A stretch of 64,000 nt of DNA, taken from assembly GCA_965116165.1 (NCBI GenBank), contig OZ220484.1:1860001-1924000 (forward strand), given 5' to 3'. A program made the translations under genes and the position numbers. This document shows positions 43,885 to 51,855 of this stretch, piece after piece. Numbering within the stretch: the first letter of the stretch is position 1; each line of letters begins with the position of its first letter. The notes below the pieces were generated by a model. That model searched no databases, was not told the DNA's origin, and saw nothing but the letters and a program-made list of their open reading frames with translations. This stretch comes from Azophilus sp965116165 (lineage in GTDB: Bacteria > Pseudomonadota > Gammaproteobacteria > Pseudomonadales > Azotimanducaceae).

Positions 43885-43995
43885 AATTGTGGCGATGCCC
43901 GCAAATAATCTCCCAACCAACATCCGCATGGTCGATTTCGCCGGGCATTCGGACCCCAACGGATTAGTGCGCATGGTGAACGGGAATTGCCGATC
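43885..43995 (-). repeat. diverged family B element (copy 2)
   Basis: Read on the minus strand, GCAATTCCCGTTCACCATGC, then GGGGTCCGAATGCCCGGCG and AAATCGACCATGCGGATGTT align with the element at 9720-9840. The other end is degenerate. It lies in the hfq upstream region. Confidence 0.55.
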
Positions 43996-44084
43996 CATCC
44001 TTGCAATGGCCGTTTTGTGCCGCCATAGTTCCGAATGGTTGTTCGACCGCCTCAATTTGACGCCATATTGGCAAGGAGATCGCA

Positions 44085-44336
44085 ATGTCAAAAGGGCACT
44101 CGTTACAAGACCCTTACCTGAACACGCTAAGAAAGGAACGCATTCCCGTTTCGATTTACTTGGTCAACGGCATCAAGCTCCAAGGTCAAATCGAATCCTT
44201 CGACCAATTTGTGCTGCTGTTGCGCAACGGTGTCAGCCAAATGGTGTACAAACACGCCATCTCGACCGTGGTGCCCTCGCGCAACGTCAGGCTGGCGCCA
44301 TTGGATGATCGGGCGAGTGAGCCGGCGGCAGACTAA
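44085..44336 (+). CDS. hfq: RNA chaperone Hfq
   Basis: The 83-residue Sm-like protein is nearly invariant: SLQDPYLNTLRKERIPVSIY, LVNGIKLQGQIESFDQFVLL and YKHAISTVVPSRNV. It pairs small RNAs with mRNAs as a hexamer. A short acidic tail follows. Start ATG is preceded by GGAG (ggagatcgca). Confidence 0.98.
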   Translation: MSKGHSLQDPYLNTLRKERIPVSIYLVNGIKLQGQIESFDQFVLLLRNGVSQMVYKHAISTVVPSRNVRLAPLDDRASEPAAD

Positions 44337-44349
44337 TGGCCCGCCCATG

Positions 44350-44387
44350 AACCAACATGCAAGCCAACCGACAGGGCCATGTTGGTT
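44350..44387 (+). repeat. hairpin between hfq and hflX
   Basis: AACCAACATG and CATGTTGGTT form a perfect 10-bp stem around an 18-base loop. No T run follows, so it is not a classical terminator. It could stabilise hfq mRNA or occlude the weak TTG start of hflX at 44410. Confidence 0.5.
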
Positions 44388-44409
44388 GGCGGCCTTGCTT
44401 CGTTAGCCC

Positions 44410-45546
44410 TTGTTCTTCGATCGATTCGCGCCCGGGCGCCAAGCTCTACTCCTCAACGTCGAGTTGTCGGGCGCGACCAACTTCGACCCGGACGAATTCC
44501 ATGAACTCGCCCGTTCGGCCGGGGTCGGCGTGGCCTCGGAAATCGTTGCCAAACGCCGCGACATGCACCCCAGGCTGCTCGTTGGCGAAGGCAAGGCCCG
44601 GGAGGTTTGCGCACAGGTAGCCGCCATGGCGGCGGATTTGGTGCTGGTGAACCACGAGCTTTCCCCAAGCCAACAGCGCAACCTTGAGCGCGTGGTTGGT
44701 TGCCGGGTAATGACCCGAACGGAACTCATCCTCAACATCTTCGCCGAGCGAGCGCGCACCTTCGAGGGCAAGCTCCAGGTGGAACTGGCCCAGCTTGAGC
44801 ACGCACGCACCCGCCTGGTGCGCGGCTGGACGCATCTCGATCGGCAAAAGGGCGGCATTGGGTTGCGCGGCGGCGGCGAAACGCAAATCGAACTGGACAA
44901 GCGCATGCTCGGCGAGCGGCTCAGGAAGGTGCGGGCAAGGCTCGCGCGCGTGGCCAGGCGCCGCGATCAGGGCCGGCGGCGGCGGAGCCGTTCCGGTGCC
45001 AGGACCGTCTCCCTGGTCGGCTACACCAATGCGGGCAAATCGACTCTGTTCAATGCCCTCACCAGCGCCCAGGCCGTCGCCGAAAACCGTCTATTCGCGA
45101 CCCTTGACCCCACCATGCGCAAACTTGATGTGCCGGGTGCCGGCGAAGTCGTGCTGGCGGACACGGTGGGGTTTGTGAGCAACCTGCCGCCGACACTCAT
45201 CGACGCCTTCAAGGCGACGCTCGAAGAGGTGATCAATGCCGACCTTCTTGTTCATGTTGTCGATGTCAGCGCATCGGATGCGGAGCGGCGTCGCCACGAA
45301 GTCGAACGAATTTTGACGGACATCGGCGCCGGGGCGGTGCCGACGGTCTTGGCGCTAAACAAATGCGACCTCATCGCGGGCGGTGCGCCGGACTTGTTGG
45401 GCCGGACCACCGCGCACGCCGTCCAAGTCAGCGCAAAAAACGCGGCGGGCCTCCAGCAACTGGTCGCGACCATCGGCACCGCCCTCGGCGTGCGGCCACC
45501 CATATCGGTGCGGCTACCGTTGTCCGCGGGCCGAACCCGGGCCTAG
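44410..45546 (+). CDS. hflX: ribosome-splitting GTPase HflX, C-terminus cut by amber codon
   Basis: The 378-residue product has the HflX N-terminal domain (ASEIVAKRRDMHPRLLVGEG, LSPSQQRNLERVVGCRVMTR) and the GTPase domain with G1 GYTNAGKSTLFNAL near residue 205, G3 DTVGFVSNLPP and G4 ALNKCDL. TTG at 44410 gives the family's usual MFFDR start. The TAG at 45544-45546 comes after SAGRTRA, where homologues continue. The same frame beyond the TAG reads LYARGAVLGEEVAEDGSALL and runs to a TGA at 45679, matching the usual C-terminal domain. The stop is probably a CAG-to-TAG mutation; the GTPase core is intact. Confidence 0.9.
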   Translation: MFFDRFAPGRQALLLNVELSGATNFDPDEFHELARSAGVGVASEIVAKRRDMHPRLLVGEGKAREVCAQVAAMAADLVLVNHELSPSQQRNLERVVGCRVMTRTELILNIFAERARTFEGKLQVELAQLEHARTRLVRGWTHLDRQKGGIGLRGGGETQIELDKRMLGERLRKVRARLARVARRRDQGRRRRSRSGARTVSLVGYTNAGKSTLFNALTSAQAVAENRLFATLDPTMRKLDVPGAGEVVLADTVGFVSNLPPTLIDAFKATLEEVINADLLVHVVDVSASDAERRRHEVERILTDIGAGAVPTVLALNKCDLIAGGAPDLLGRTTAHAVQVSAKNAAGLQQLVATIGTALGVRPPISVRLPLSAGRTRA

Positions 45547-45681
45547 CTCTATGCGCGGGGCGCGGTGCTCGGCGAGGAGGTTGCCGAAGATGGCAGCGCC
45601 CTGTTGCGGGTGCGCGCCGACCCGGAAATCCGCGCCCGGGTCGATGCCATGCTCCAACGGGAGAACGCCCCCTCCCGCTGA
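45547..45681 (+). pseudogene. hflX: detached C-terminal domain of HflX
   Basis: Forty-four codons in the same frame as hflX follow its TAG and encode the expected C-terminal domain (EEVAEDGSALLRVRADPEIR), ending with TGA. It has no start codon or ribosome site of its own. It is either lost from the protein or made only by read-through. Confidence 0.7.
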
Positions 45682-45954
45682 ACGGGGCTCTGTCCCGACC
45701 CGCCCGATGCGGCTCATCCATCAGCGAAACCAGTGCTCTATGAGCCTGCGCCGTAGGAAATTCTCGGAGGGAGATCATCCTACTGTGGACCATTTCTAGG
45801 ATAAAATGGCAAAGAAATTTGGGCATCATCGAGGCACCGACAGCGCCGATATCGCCCAATACACGACCGCCAGCCAACATTTACAGGATTTCTACAAGAT
45901 TTCGCGGCGCAACCAAGCTAGAATTTGAGCCCCTCCTAAAGGACGGAGCAGCAA
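45682..45954. other. intergenic region before hflK
   Basis: These 273 bases hold a 40-codon frame at 45806-45928 (starting MAKKFGHHRGTDSADIAQYT) of unknown meaning and the hflK ribosome binding site (GGAG, six bases before ATG 45955). Nothing else is recognised. Confidence 0.4.
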
Positions 45955-47088
45955 ATGGCCTGGAATGAGCCGGGCGGCGGTCGGGATCCCTGGGGAAACA
46001 AGGGCAATCAGGGGCCGCCGGATCTTGACGAGGCGTTCAAGAAACTGCAGGCGCAATTTGCCGGCATCTTCGGTAGACGCCGTGGCGGGGGTCGCGACAA
46101 GGGCGGCGGCGGCATCAGTACCAGCCTGTTCGGCTTCGGGCTCGTCGCGCTGGCCATCGTCTATGGGCTCTGGGGCCTCTACCAGGTCGACCAGGGTGAG
46201 CGCGGCGTGGTGTTCCGTTTCGGTGCCGTGCAACAGAGCATCGTCATGCCGGGCCTGCATTGGAACCCGCCGATCATAGACCGGGTGGAGAAAGTCAACG
46301 TCACCCAGGTGCGCTCCAAGAAACACCAGGCACTCATGCTCACCGAAGACGAAAACATCGTCGATGTGAGCATGACCGTTCAGTACGTGGTGGACAACCC
46401 CATCGCTTTCCTCGTGCAGGTTCGCAGTCCGGAAAATAGCCTCGACCACGCCACGGAAAGCGCACTGCGCCATGTGGTGGGCGGCTCGGTTATGGATCAG
46501 GTAATTACCGACGGCCGGGCGGCCATCGCCATTGAGGTGCAGGAACGCTTGCAATCCTACCTCAACCGCTACGGCACCGGCATTCTCGTCAGCAAGGTGA
46601 ATATCGACGAAAGCGCCCCGCCAAACCAGGTGCGGGATGCGTTCAACGATGTGCAAAAAGCCAAGGAGGACGAACAGCGCGTCATCAACGAAGCCAACGC
46701 CTATGCGGAAAGCATCATCCCCACCGCCCGGGGCGAGGCGCAAAAATTGATCGAGGAAGCCAACGCCTATCGCGACCAGGTGATAGCCAGAGCCCAAGGG
46801 GAGGCGCGGCGCTTCGAGAAGCTGCTGGCCGAATACACCGTTGCCCAACGGGTGACCCGCGACCGGCTCTATATTGATGCGATCGAGGCGGTGCTGTCCC
46901 GCAGTTCCAAGATCATGGTGGATGTGGAAGGCGGCAACAACCTGATGTATCTACCGCTTGACCGGATTGCCCAGGGCGGCGCAATCGCCGGCGGCGCGGC
47001 CAACCAGGAAACGGTGCGTTCCCTGGCCGATGCGGTCATGCGGGAGATCAACGACCGCATCGCCAGCGGTGCCCGCGATACCCGCTAG
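45955..47088 (+). CDS. hflK: HflK, SPFH-domain regulator of FtsH protease
   Basis: The 377-residue inner-membrane protein forms a complex with HflC around FtsH. The Gly-rich N-terminus (MAWNEPGGGRDPWG) precedes one membrane helix at about residues 62-80 (FGFGLVALAIVYGLWGLY) and the SPFH domain (DQGERGVVFRFGAV onward). A long helical region (RVINEANAYAESIIPTARGE) follows. Length is typical. The stop codon is shared with the beginning of a family D terminal sequence. Confidence 0.95.
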   Translation: MAWNEPGGGRDPWGNKGNQGPPDLDEAFKKLQAQFAGIFGRRRGGGRDKGGGGISTSLFGFGLVALAIVYGLWGLYQVDQGERGVVFRFGAVQQSIVMPGLHWNPPIIDRVEKVNVTQVRSKKHQALMLTEDENIVDVSMTVQYVVDNPIAFLVQVRSPENSLDHATESALRHVVGGSVMDQVITDGRAAIAIEVQERLQSYLNRYGTGILVSKVNIDESAPPNQVRDAFNDVQKAKEDEQRVINEANAYAESIIPTARGEAQKLIEEANAYRDQVIARAQGEARRFEKLLAEYTVAQRVTRDRLYIDAIEAVLSRSSKIMVDVEGGNNLMYLPLDRIAQGGAIAGGAANQETVRSLADAVMREINDRIASGARDTR

Positions 47089-47101
47089 CAGCCTGTCGGA
47101 C

Positions 47102-47208
47102 TTAAGGAAACTCTGATCAATTCGATAGAGCAGCATTGGCCTACTCGTAAGATATTTATTTTATTAAATAGGATGCCGCAGCTATAGGATTAATCAGAGG
47201 TTCCTTAA
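47102..47208 (+). repeat. 107-bp MITE-like element, family A (copy 3)
   Basis: The best-preserved copy: TTAAGGAAACTCTGATCAAT at the left, ATTAATCAGAGGTTCCTTAA at the right, with internal CTACTCGTAAG and TTTATTTTATTAAATAGGAT. It lies directly between hflK and hflC. Confidence 0.8.
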
Positions 47209-47219
47209 CTGTGCCCAAT

Positions 47220-47284
47220 TTATTAAGCTATTGATTTTATTGACTCGGATGTTGCGGCTACAGAATTAATCAGAGGTTCTTTAA
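47220..47284 (+). repeat. 5'-truncated family A element (copy 4)
   Basis: Only the right half is present (TTAAGCTATTGATTTTATTG, then GAATTAATCAGAGGTTCTTT). It follows copy 3 in tandem after 11 bases. The two copies widen the hflK-hflC gap to 267 bases, where relatives usually have almost none. Confidence 0.7.
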
Positions 47285-47355
47285 ATAATCCCCTTTTTTG
47301 AGAATATCCCCTTAACTCAATCAACATACACCGTCCGCGAATTGGAGATCAGTGC

Positions 47356-48225
47356 ATGAACATTCGCAATTTCGTATTCGCCGTGCTCGCCGTGGTGGCG
47401 GTGCTGCTGCTGGTGCAAAGCATCTACACCGTGCGCGAGACGGAACGGGCCATTCTGCTGCGCTTCGGAGCGGTCAGCCGGGCGGATGTGCCCCCAGGCC
47501 TGCATTTCAAATTGCCCATCGCCGAGGAAGTAAAAAAATTCGACGCCCGGGTGCTGACCCTCGACTCCAGCCCGGAAACCTATTACACCCTGGAAAAGAA
47601 ACCGCTCATCGTCGACTCCTTCGCCAAATGGCGCATTGTCGATGTGGAGAATTATTACACCGCCAGCTCCGGCGACGAGGGGCGGGCCAACCGTGTCCTG
47701 CAGGAGCGCGTCAACGAAGGTCTGCGCAATGCCATGAGTCGGCGCGACATGCATGAGGTCATCTCCGGCGAACGCGATCAACTCATGCAGGAGTTAACCG
47801 CCGACCTCAACCGCGTCATGAAAGACGCCGTCGGCATCGAAGTAATCGATGTCCGCGTTAAGCGCATCGACCTACCCACCGAGGTCTCCACATCCGTCTA
47901 TGATCGGATGAACTCCGAGCGGGAAATCGAAGCCCGCCAATACCGGGCCCAAGGCGAGGAACTGGCCCTCGGCATTCGCGCCGACGCCGAGCGACAAACC
48001 GTTGTGATCGAGGCGGAAGCCTACCGCGAGGCGGAGCAAATCCGTGGTGATGGCGACGCCGAGGCGGCTTCAATCTACGCCCAGTCCTTCAACAAAGACC
48101 CGGAGTTTTACGAGTTCACCCGGAGCATCAACGCCTATGCCAAGGTGTTCGGCGACAAAAGCGACATGCTCGTACTCGACCCGAACAGCGAGTTTTTCAA
48201 ATACCTGAAGAGCGACGAGGGTTAA
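47356..48225 (+). CDS. hflC: HflC, SPFH-domain partner of HflK
   Basis: The 289-residue product starts with a membrane anchor (FVFAVLAVVAVLLLVQSIYT), then the SPFH domain (RETERAILLRFGAVSRAD) and a helical region with RQYRAQGEELALGIRADAER. SINAYAKVFGDKSDMLVLDP is the conserved end. GGAG lies eight bases before ATG. It works with HflK on FtsH. Confidence 0.95.
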   Translation: MNIRNFVFAVLAVVAVLLLVQSIYTVRETERAILLRFGAVSRADVPPGLHFKLPIAEEVKKFDARVLTLDSSPETYYTLEKKPLIVDSFAKWRIVDVENYYTASSGDEGRANRVLQERVNEGLRNAMSRRDMHEVISGERDQLMQELTADLNRVMKDAVGIEVIDVRVKRIDLPTEVSTSVYDRMNSEREIEARQYRAQGEELALGIRADAERQTVVIEAEAYREAEQIRGDGDAEAASIYAQSFNKDPEFYEFTRSINAYAKVFGDKSDMLVLDPNSEFFKYLKSDEG

Positions 48226-48327
48226 ACCGACAGAGCCCCTCCCACCGGACCGGGCAGATGTGTCCGCTTGGCGCTCCAGCGACGCATGCCGCGACCACAA
48301 GGTTGATCAGAGGTTCCCCAACGAAGG

Positions 48328-49629
48328 ATGGGCCGCAACGTAGTCATCATGGGCACCCAATGGGGTGACGAGGGCAAGGGCAAGGTCGTCGATCTGCTAA
48401 CGGAGCGAGCCGCGGCCGTCGTTCGCACCCAGGGCGGGCACAACGCCGGCCATACGCTCGTTATCGACGGCGCCAAGACGGTGCTGCACCTCATTCCGTC
48501 CGGCATCCTGCGGCCCGGTGTCCAATGCTTTATCGGCAACGGCGTGGTACTTGAGCCAACCGCGCTATTGGACGAGGCGGACAAGCTGGAAGGACAGGGC
48601 ATCCCGGTCAAGGAGCGGTTGCGCATCAGCCCGGCCTGTCAACTCATTCTGCCCTATCATCTTAAGCTCGACCGCGCCCGGGAACGGGCGCGCGGCAACG
48701 ACAAAATCGGCACGACCCTGCGCGGCATCGGGCCAGCCTACGAGGATAAAGCGGCGCGGCGCGGGCTGCGCTTGGGCGATCTTTATTATTGGCGGGATTT
48801 CACCGCCAAACTGGGCGAAGTGATGGACTATCAAAACTTCGTGCTGGAGAAGTATTACAGAGCCGAACCGGTTGATTTCAACGAGACCCTGGCGGGCTGC
48901 GCACGGGTGGCGGAGCAAATTCGGCCGATGGTCGCGGACGTGGTGGCGTTGTTGCACGAACTGCGCGAAGCGGGCGAAAATATTCTGTTCGAGGGGGCCC
49001 AGGGCACCCTGCTCGACATCGACCTGGGCACCTATCCCTTTGTTACCTCATCGAATACCACCGCGGGCAGCACGGCCATCGGCAGCGGTTTCGGCCCCGT
49101 CTATCTCGACTATGTGCTCGGCATCACCAAGGCCTACGCTACCCGGGTGGGTTCCGGCCCCTTTCCCACCGAGCTGTTCGACGCCACCGGCGAGCGGCTT
49201 GCCGAGCGGGGCCGGGAATTCGGCGCCACCACCGGGCGACCACGGCGCTGTGGCTGGTTCGACGCGGCGGCGTTGAAGCAGGTCGTACAAATCAACAGCA
49301 TCTCGGCGTTGTGCCTGACGAAACTCGATGTGCTCGATGGATTGGATCGGATTCGTATCTGTGTCGGGTACGAGGAACCCGATGGGGGCGAGGGCACGCC
49401 CCGTTTCGGCAGCGAATACTATTCCCAAATCAAGCCTCGGTTCGAGGAGTTGCCCGGCTGGCACGACTCCACGGCGGGCGTCAAATCTCCGGACCAGCTC
49501 CCGGCCAACGCAAGGGCCTATATCCGGCGCATCGAGGAAGCGGTGAACGTGCCGATCGACATCATTTCAACAGGCCCGGAACGCGGGGAGACCATCATGC
49601 TCAGCGACCCGTTCGCACAGCGAGGCTAA
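48328..49629 (+). CDS. purA: adenylosuccinate synthetase
   Basis: The 433-residue enzyme makes adenylosuccinate from IMP, aspartate and GTP. GTQWGDEGKGKVVDLL is the GTP loop, TQGGHNAGHTLVIDG and FEGAQGTLLDIDLGTYPFV follow, and TTGRPRRCGWFDAA and STGPERGETI complete the sites. Length and order after hflC are as expected. The 100-base gap before it ends with GGTTGATCAGAGGTTCCCC, a scrap of a family A end. Confidence 0.97.
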   Translation: MGRNVVIMGTQWGDEGKGKVVDLLTERAAAVVRTQGGHNAGHTLVIDGAKTVLHLIPSGILRPGVQCFIGNGVVLEPTALLDEADKLEGQGIPVKERLRISPACQLILPYHLKLDRARERARGNDKIGTTLRGIGPAYEDKAARRGLRLGDLYYWRDFTAKLGEVMDYQNFVLEKYYRAEPVDFNETLAGCARVAEQIRPMVADVVALLHELREAGENILFEGAQGTLLDIDLGTYPFVTSSNTTAGSTAIGSGFGPVYLDYVLGITKAYATRVGSGPFPTELFDATGERLAERGREFGATTGRPRRCGWFDAAALKQVVQINSISALCLTKLDVLDGLDRIRICVGYEEPDGGEGTPRFGSEYYSQIKPRFEELPGWHDSTAGVKSPDQLPANARAYIRRIEEAVNVPIDIISTGPERGETIMLSDPFAQRG

Positions 49630-49630
49630 C

Positions 49631-49816
49631 GTGGATTCAAGATTGCTGGAAATACTCATTTGTCCCGTCAGCAGGGCACCTCTGGCCTATCGCAAGGACA
49701 GCCAGGAACTTTGGTGCAAGGCAAGCCAATTGGCCTACCCCATTCGCGACGACATACCGGTAATGCTGCAATCCGAGGCGCGCCCCCTGACGCCGGAGGA
49801 ACTCAACGAACTTTAA
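49631..49816 (+). CDS. Trm112-like protein (UPF0434/YcaR type)
   Basis: The 61-residue product shows LLEILICPVSRAPLAY, then LAYPIRDDIPVML and EARPLTPEEL, the bacterial Trm112-like family. Of the zinc ligands normally present only one Cys pair position is kept (CPVS for CPxC), as often in this branch. GTG start at 49631, one base after purA. Its TAA is also part of the TTAA end of the IS5 remnant, so the insertion abuts or created the stop. Confidence 0.85.
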   Translation: MDSRLLEILICPVSRAPLAYRKDSQELWCKASQLAYPIRDDIPVMLQSEARPLTPEELNEL

Positions 49817-50219
49817 TGAACCTCTGATTAATCCTGTATCCGGGGCGTCCTATTTAATAAAATCAATAGCTTACGAGTAGCTAAATGTAGTTTAGCCCGC
49901 GAGTCATAAAGCGCCTCCTCCGCGGCCGGGTCCGACAGGTTGAACCAGTGCTGAAGAAAGTGGATGCGGAGCATCCGCTCAATGCCGACCGGACGGCGGC
50001 CGGCGCCCTTCGGGTCCAGATGGAAGGGCTCGATGGCCTCGCTCAACTCGCGCCAGGGGATGATGGATTGCATGTCGTCCAGGAATTGCTCCTTGCGGGT
50101 CTTTTTCCTGAACTTCTCGAAGCCGGCATCGGACAGGGTCGTTTAGCGCATGGGGAAATACCTTTGGGACATCAATGTCCATTATAATGAATGTGGTGAA
50201 TTGATCAGAGTTTCCTTAA
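49813..50219 (-). mobile_element. IS5-family element with internal deletion, likely parent type of family A
   Basis: Read on the minus strand, the start end is TTAAGGAAACTCTGATCAAT and the other end ATTAATCAGAGGTTCATTAA, the same terminal sequences as the family A elements. It holds the 5' part of an IS5-type transposase. After YDSRA the homology stops and the AT-rich family A right half begins. This links the small elements to an autonomous IS5-type ancestor. Confidence 0.75.
49828..50151 (-). pseudogene. IS5-type transposase, N-terminal fragment
   Basis: From ATG 50151 the frame reads M-R-stop, then TLSDAGFEKFRKKTRKEQFL, IIPWRELSEAIEPFHLDPKG and GIERMLRIHFLQHWFNLSDP, typical of the IS5 transposase N-terminus. 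A TAA sits at codon 3 (probably from CAA). The catalytic domain is absent after EEALYDSRA, so it is dead. Confidence 0.85.
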
Positions 50220-50220
50220 G

Positions 50221-50322
50221 TTGTTTGCTGCTATAGTTACAGGTGGGTATGGTAATGAGCCAAATGCTGCTCTGAACAAGTTCCAAGCATTTGATCAGCA
50301 TCTGTACGACAGGACATCCTAG
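50221..50322 (+). pseudogene. short gene tail cut by the IS5 remnant
   Basis: Directly after the IS end an open frame reads AIVTGGYGNEPNAALNKFQA and ends FDQHLYDRTS. It looks like the C-terminus of a real protein whose 5' part has been lost. The family is not recognised. Base composition is clearly more AT-rich than in the flanking housekeeping genes. Confidence 0.4.
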
Positions 50323-50335
50323 ACTGGAGTGTTAA

Positions 50336-50530
50336 GTGGGCGAAGTGAAAGTTCGAGAACAAGCGAACAGCATTTACTTGGATGTTGCTGAAATATTCAA
50401 GGATCCAGCAACCAAAAAGACGATGACAAGGGCAAGCCGACTCGCTGAAAAGCTCAAATTAGCAAGATTCACGGTAGTAGAGGATAGTGCTTCCCAAAGA
50501 GAAGCAAAGGCTGATTCTGTAAACGCCTAG
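50336..50530 (+). CDS. small hypothetical protein (64 aa) in an AT-rich islet
   Basis: GTG start with GGAG six bases upstream. The product is charged and helical (ANSIYLDVAEIFKDPATKKT, RASRLAEKLKLARFTVVED). The stop is one base from the next start. No family recognised. Confidence 0.5.
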   Translation: MGEVKVREQANSIYLDVAEIFKDPATKKTMTRASRLAEKLKLARFTVVEDSASQREAKADSVNA

Positions 50531-50531
50531 A

Positions 50532-50855
50532 ATGGAGTTAGGCTCTCTTCTGATTCCCGCGATTGGAGGATTTCTTTTTTTCTCCACATGGAGATACACC
50601 AAGTTTCAGATTCCGTACCTCAGTGCGGCAGAGTTAGTTCTGAAATCAGCTCTGGTTGGGCTATTATTGCTGGCAATCGCGCACATCATAGCAGAAGCAA
50701 TTCGATGCAGTACTTCGACGGGTTGCAAGCTACTGACAAGCATACTATTTTTTATCAAGGACTTACCTGACGGAGGTACTTTTTTCTCGTATGGCGGTTC
50801 GGTTGCCTTGGGGTGGATTTTAGCTTTGTTTCTCAATCTGTTAGGGAAGGTCTGA
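50532..50855 (+). CDS. small membrane protein, truncated by an IS5-type insertion
   Basis: The 107-residue product has three or four hydrophobic segments (SLLIPAIGGFLFFSTW, ALVGLLLLAIAHIIAEA, YGGSVALGWILALFLNLLG). Its last codons and TGA come from the terminal repeat of the IS element at 50841, so the original C-terminus is lost. It is AT-rich and coupled to the 64-aa gene. It faintly recalls DUF6338-type membrane proteins; this is a weak guess. Confidence 0.55.
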   Translation: MELGSLLIPAIGGFLFFSTWRYTKFQIPYLSAAELVLKSALVGLLLLAIAHIIAEAIRCSTSTGCKLLTSILFFIKDLPDGGTFFSYGGSVALGWILALFLNLLGKV

Positions 50856-51824
50856 ATAAGTCCCCCATATCTGCCATAATATCCGCAATGGCCCGACATG
50901 GTGATTGAGCGATGGAGCAGAGGAGTTTCGCGGAACTGGAGCACGATTCGAAGAAGCGTCGAACGCGTCACGAGTTGTTTCTGGAGAAGATGGACGGTTT
51001 GATTCCGTGGAGCCGTCTGGAGGCGCGGATCGAGCCGTTCTGTTCGAGGAGATCAACGCGCACCTGGCTGCGCGGGGCTGTCGCTTGCGGGCGGGGACGA
51101 TCGTGAACGCGAGCATTGTCGATGCGCCCTCGTCGACAAAGAACCGGGCGGGCGGGCGCGACCCGGAGATGCGGCAGACGCGGAAGGGCGGGCAGTGGCG
51201 TTTCGGCATGAGGGCGCACATCGGCGTGGACGAGGCGTCGGGTCTGACGCACAGCCCGCGGACGACATCGGCGAATGTGGCGGACGTGACGGTGGCGGGC
51301 GCGTTGTTGCACGGAGGCGAGGAGCGGGTGTGGGGCGACGCGGGCTATCAAGGCGCGGGCAAGCGGGCGGAGAACCGCGACGCGGAGCTGGACTGGCGGG
51401 TCGCGATGCGTCCCGGCAGGCGGCGGCTGCTGGACAAGGGGACGCTCGGGAGGCCGCGGAGAAGCGCAGGGCGTCGGTGCGGGCGAAGGTGGAGCATCCG
51501 TTTCTGTACGTGAAGCGCCACTTCGGCTATGCTAGGGTGCGCTACCGGGGTTTGGCAAAGAACACGCGGCGCATCGCCGTGCCGCTGGGATTCGCCAACC
51601 TGCTCGTCGCCGGGCGTTATGCCGCGGGCTGACGCGGGATCGGTGCGCCCGCGACCGTCGCGAGACGGGCGGAGACGGTTGATCGGCGCTCCGGGAGGGC
51701 CTTATCTCCCCCCTTTCGGTCCGAAAATGCGATGATTCGCGCGTCCGGCGGGTTTCGGCGCACCGCGAACGGCCCGGACTGCTCGAACGCTCGCCGAAAC
51801 CGCAGTTGTTCAGAGCTTCCTTAA
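50841..51824 (+). mobile_element. IS5-family element, defective, about 984 bp
   Basis: The left end TTAGGGAAGGTCTGAATAAG and the right end CAGTTGTTCAGAGCTTCCTTAA (given here in two parts: CAGTTGTTCAGAG, CTTCCTTAA) are imperfect inverted repeats. The ends resemble but differ from those of the 49813 remnant, so this is a second IS5 subgroup. It contains a broken transposase gene. Confidence 0.8.
50912..51632 (+). pseudogene. IS5-type transposase with internal deletion and frameshifts
   Basis: The start is normal for the family (MEQRSFAELEHDSKKRRTRH, DGLIPWSRLEARIEPF). About 85 codons are then missing. Homology resumes in another frame at EEINAHLAARGCRLRAGTIV, continues through APSSTKNRAGGRDPEMRQTR and GDAGYQGAGKRAENRDAELD, and shifts again near 51460 to KVEHPFLYVKRHFGYARVRY. 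The position of the first catalytic Asp (IVDA in relatives) reads IVNA. It is inactive. Confidence 0.88.
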
Positions 51825-51855
51825 GAGATTCGGCTCGGCTAAGTCCGACAGGTTG

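Noticed and set aside
43802..44308. Open frame running through the heptanucleotide array into hfq
   Set aside because: It is produced by the repeats and overlaps hfq out of frame.
45544..45546. Amber codon in hflX as a programmed recoding or pyrrolysine site
   Set aside because: No supporting structure or pylT-like gene is seen; a simple point mutation is more likely.
45892..46848. 318-codon open frame opposite hflK
   Set aside because: hflK on the plus strand has full family homology and a ribosome site; the opposite frame has none.
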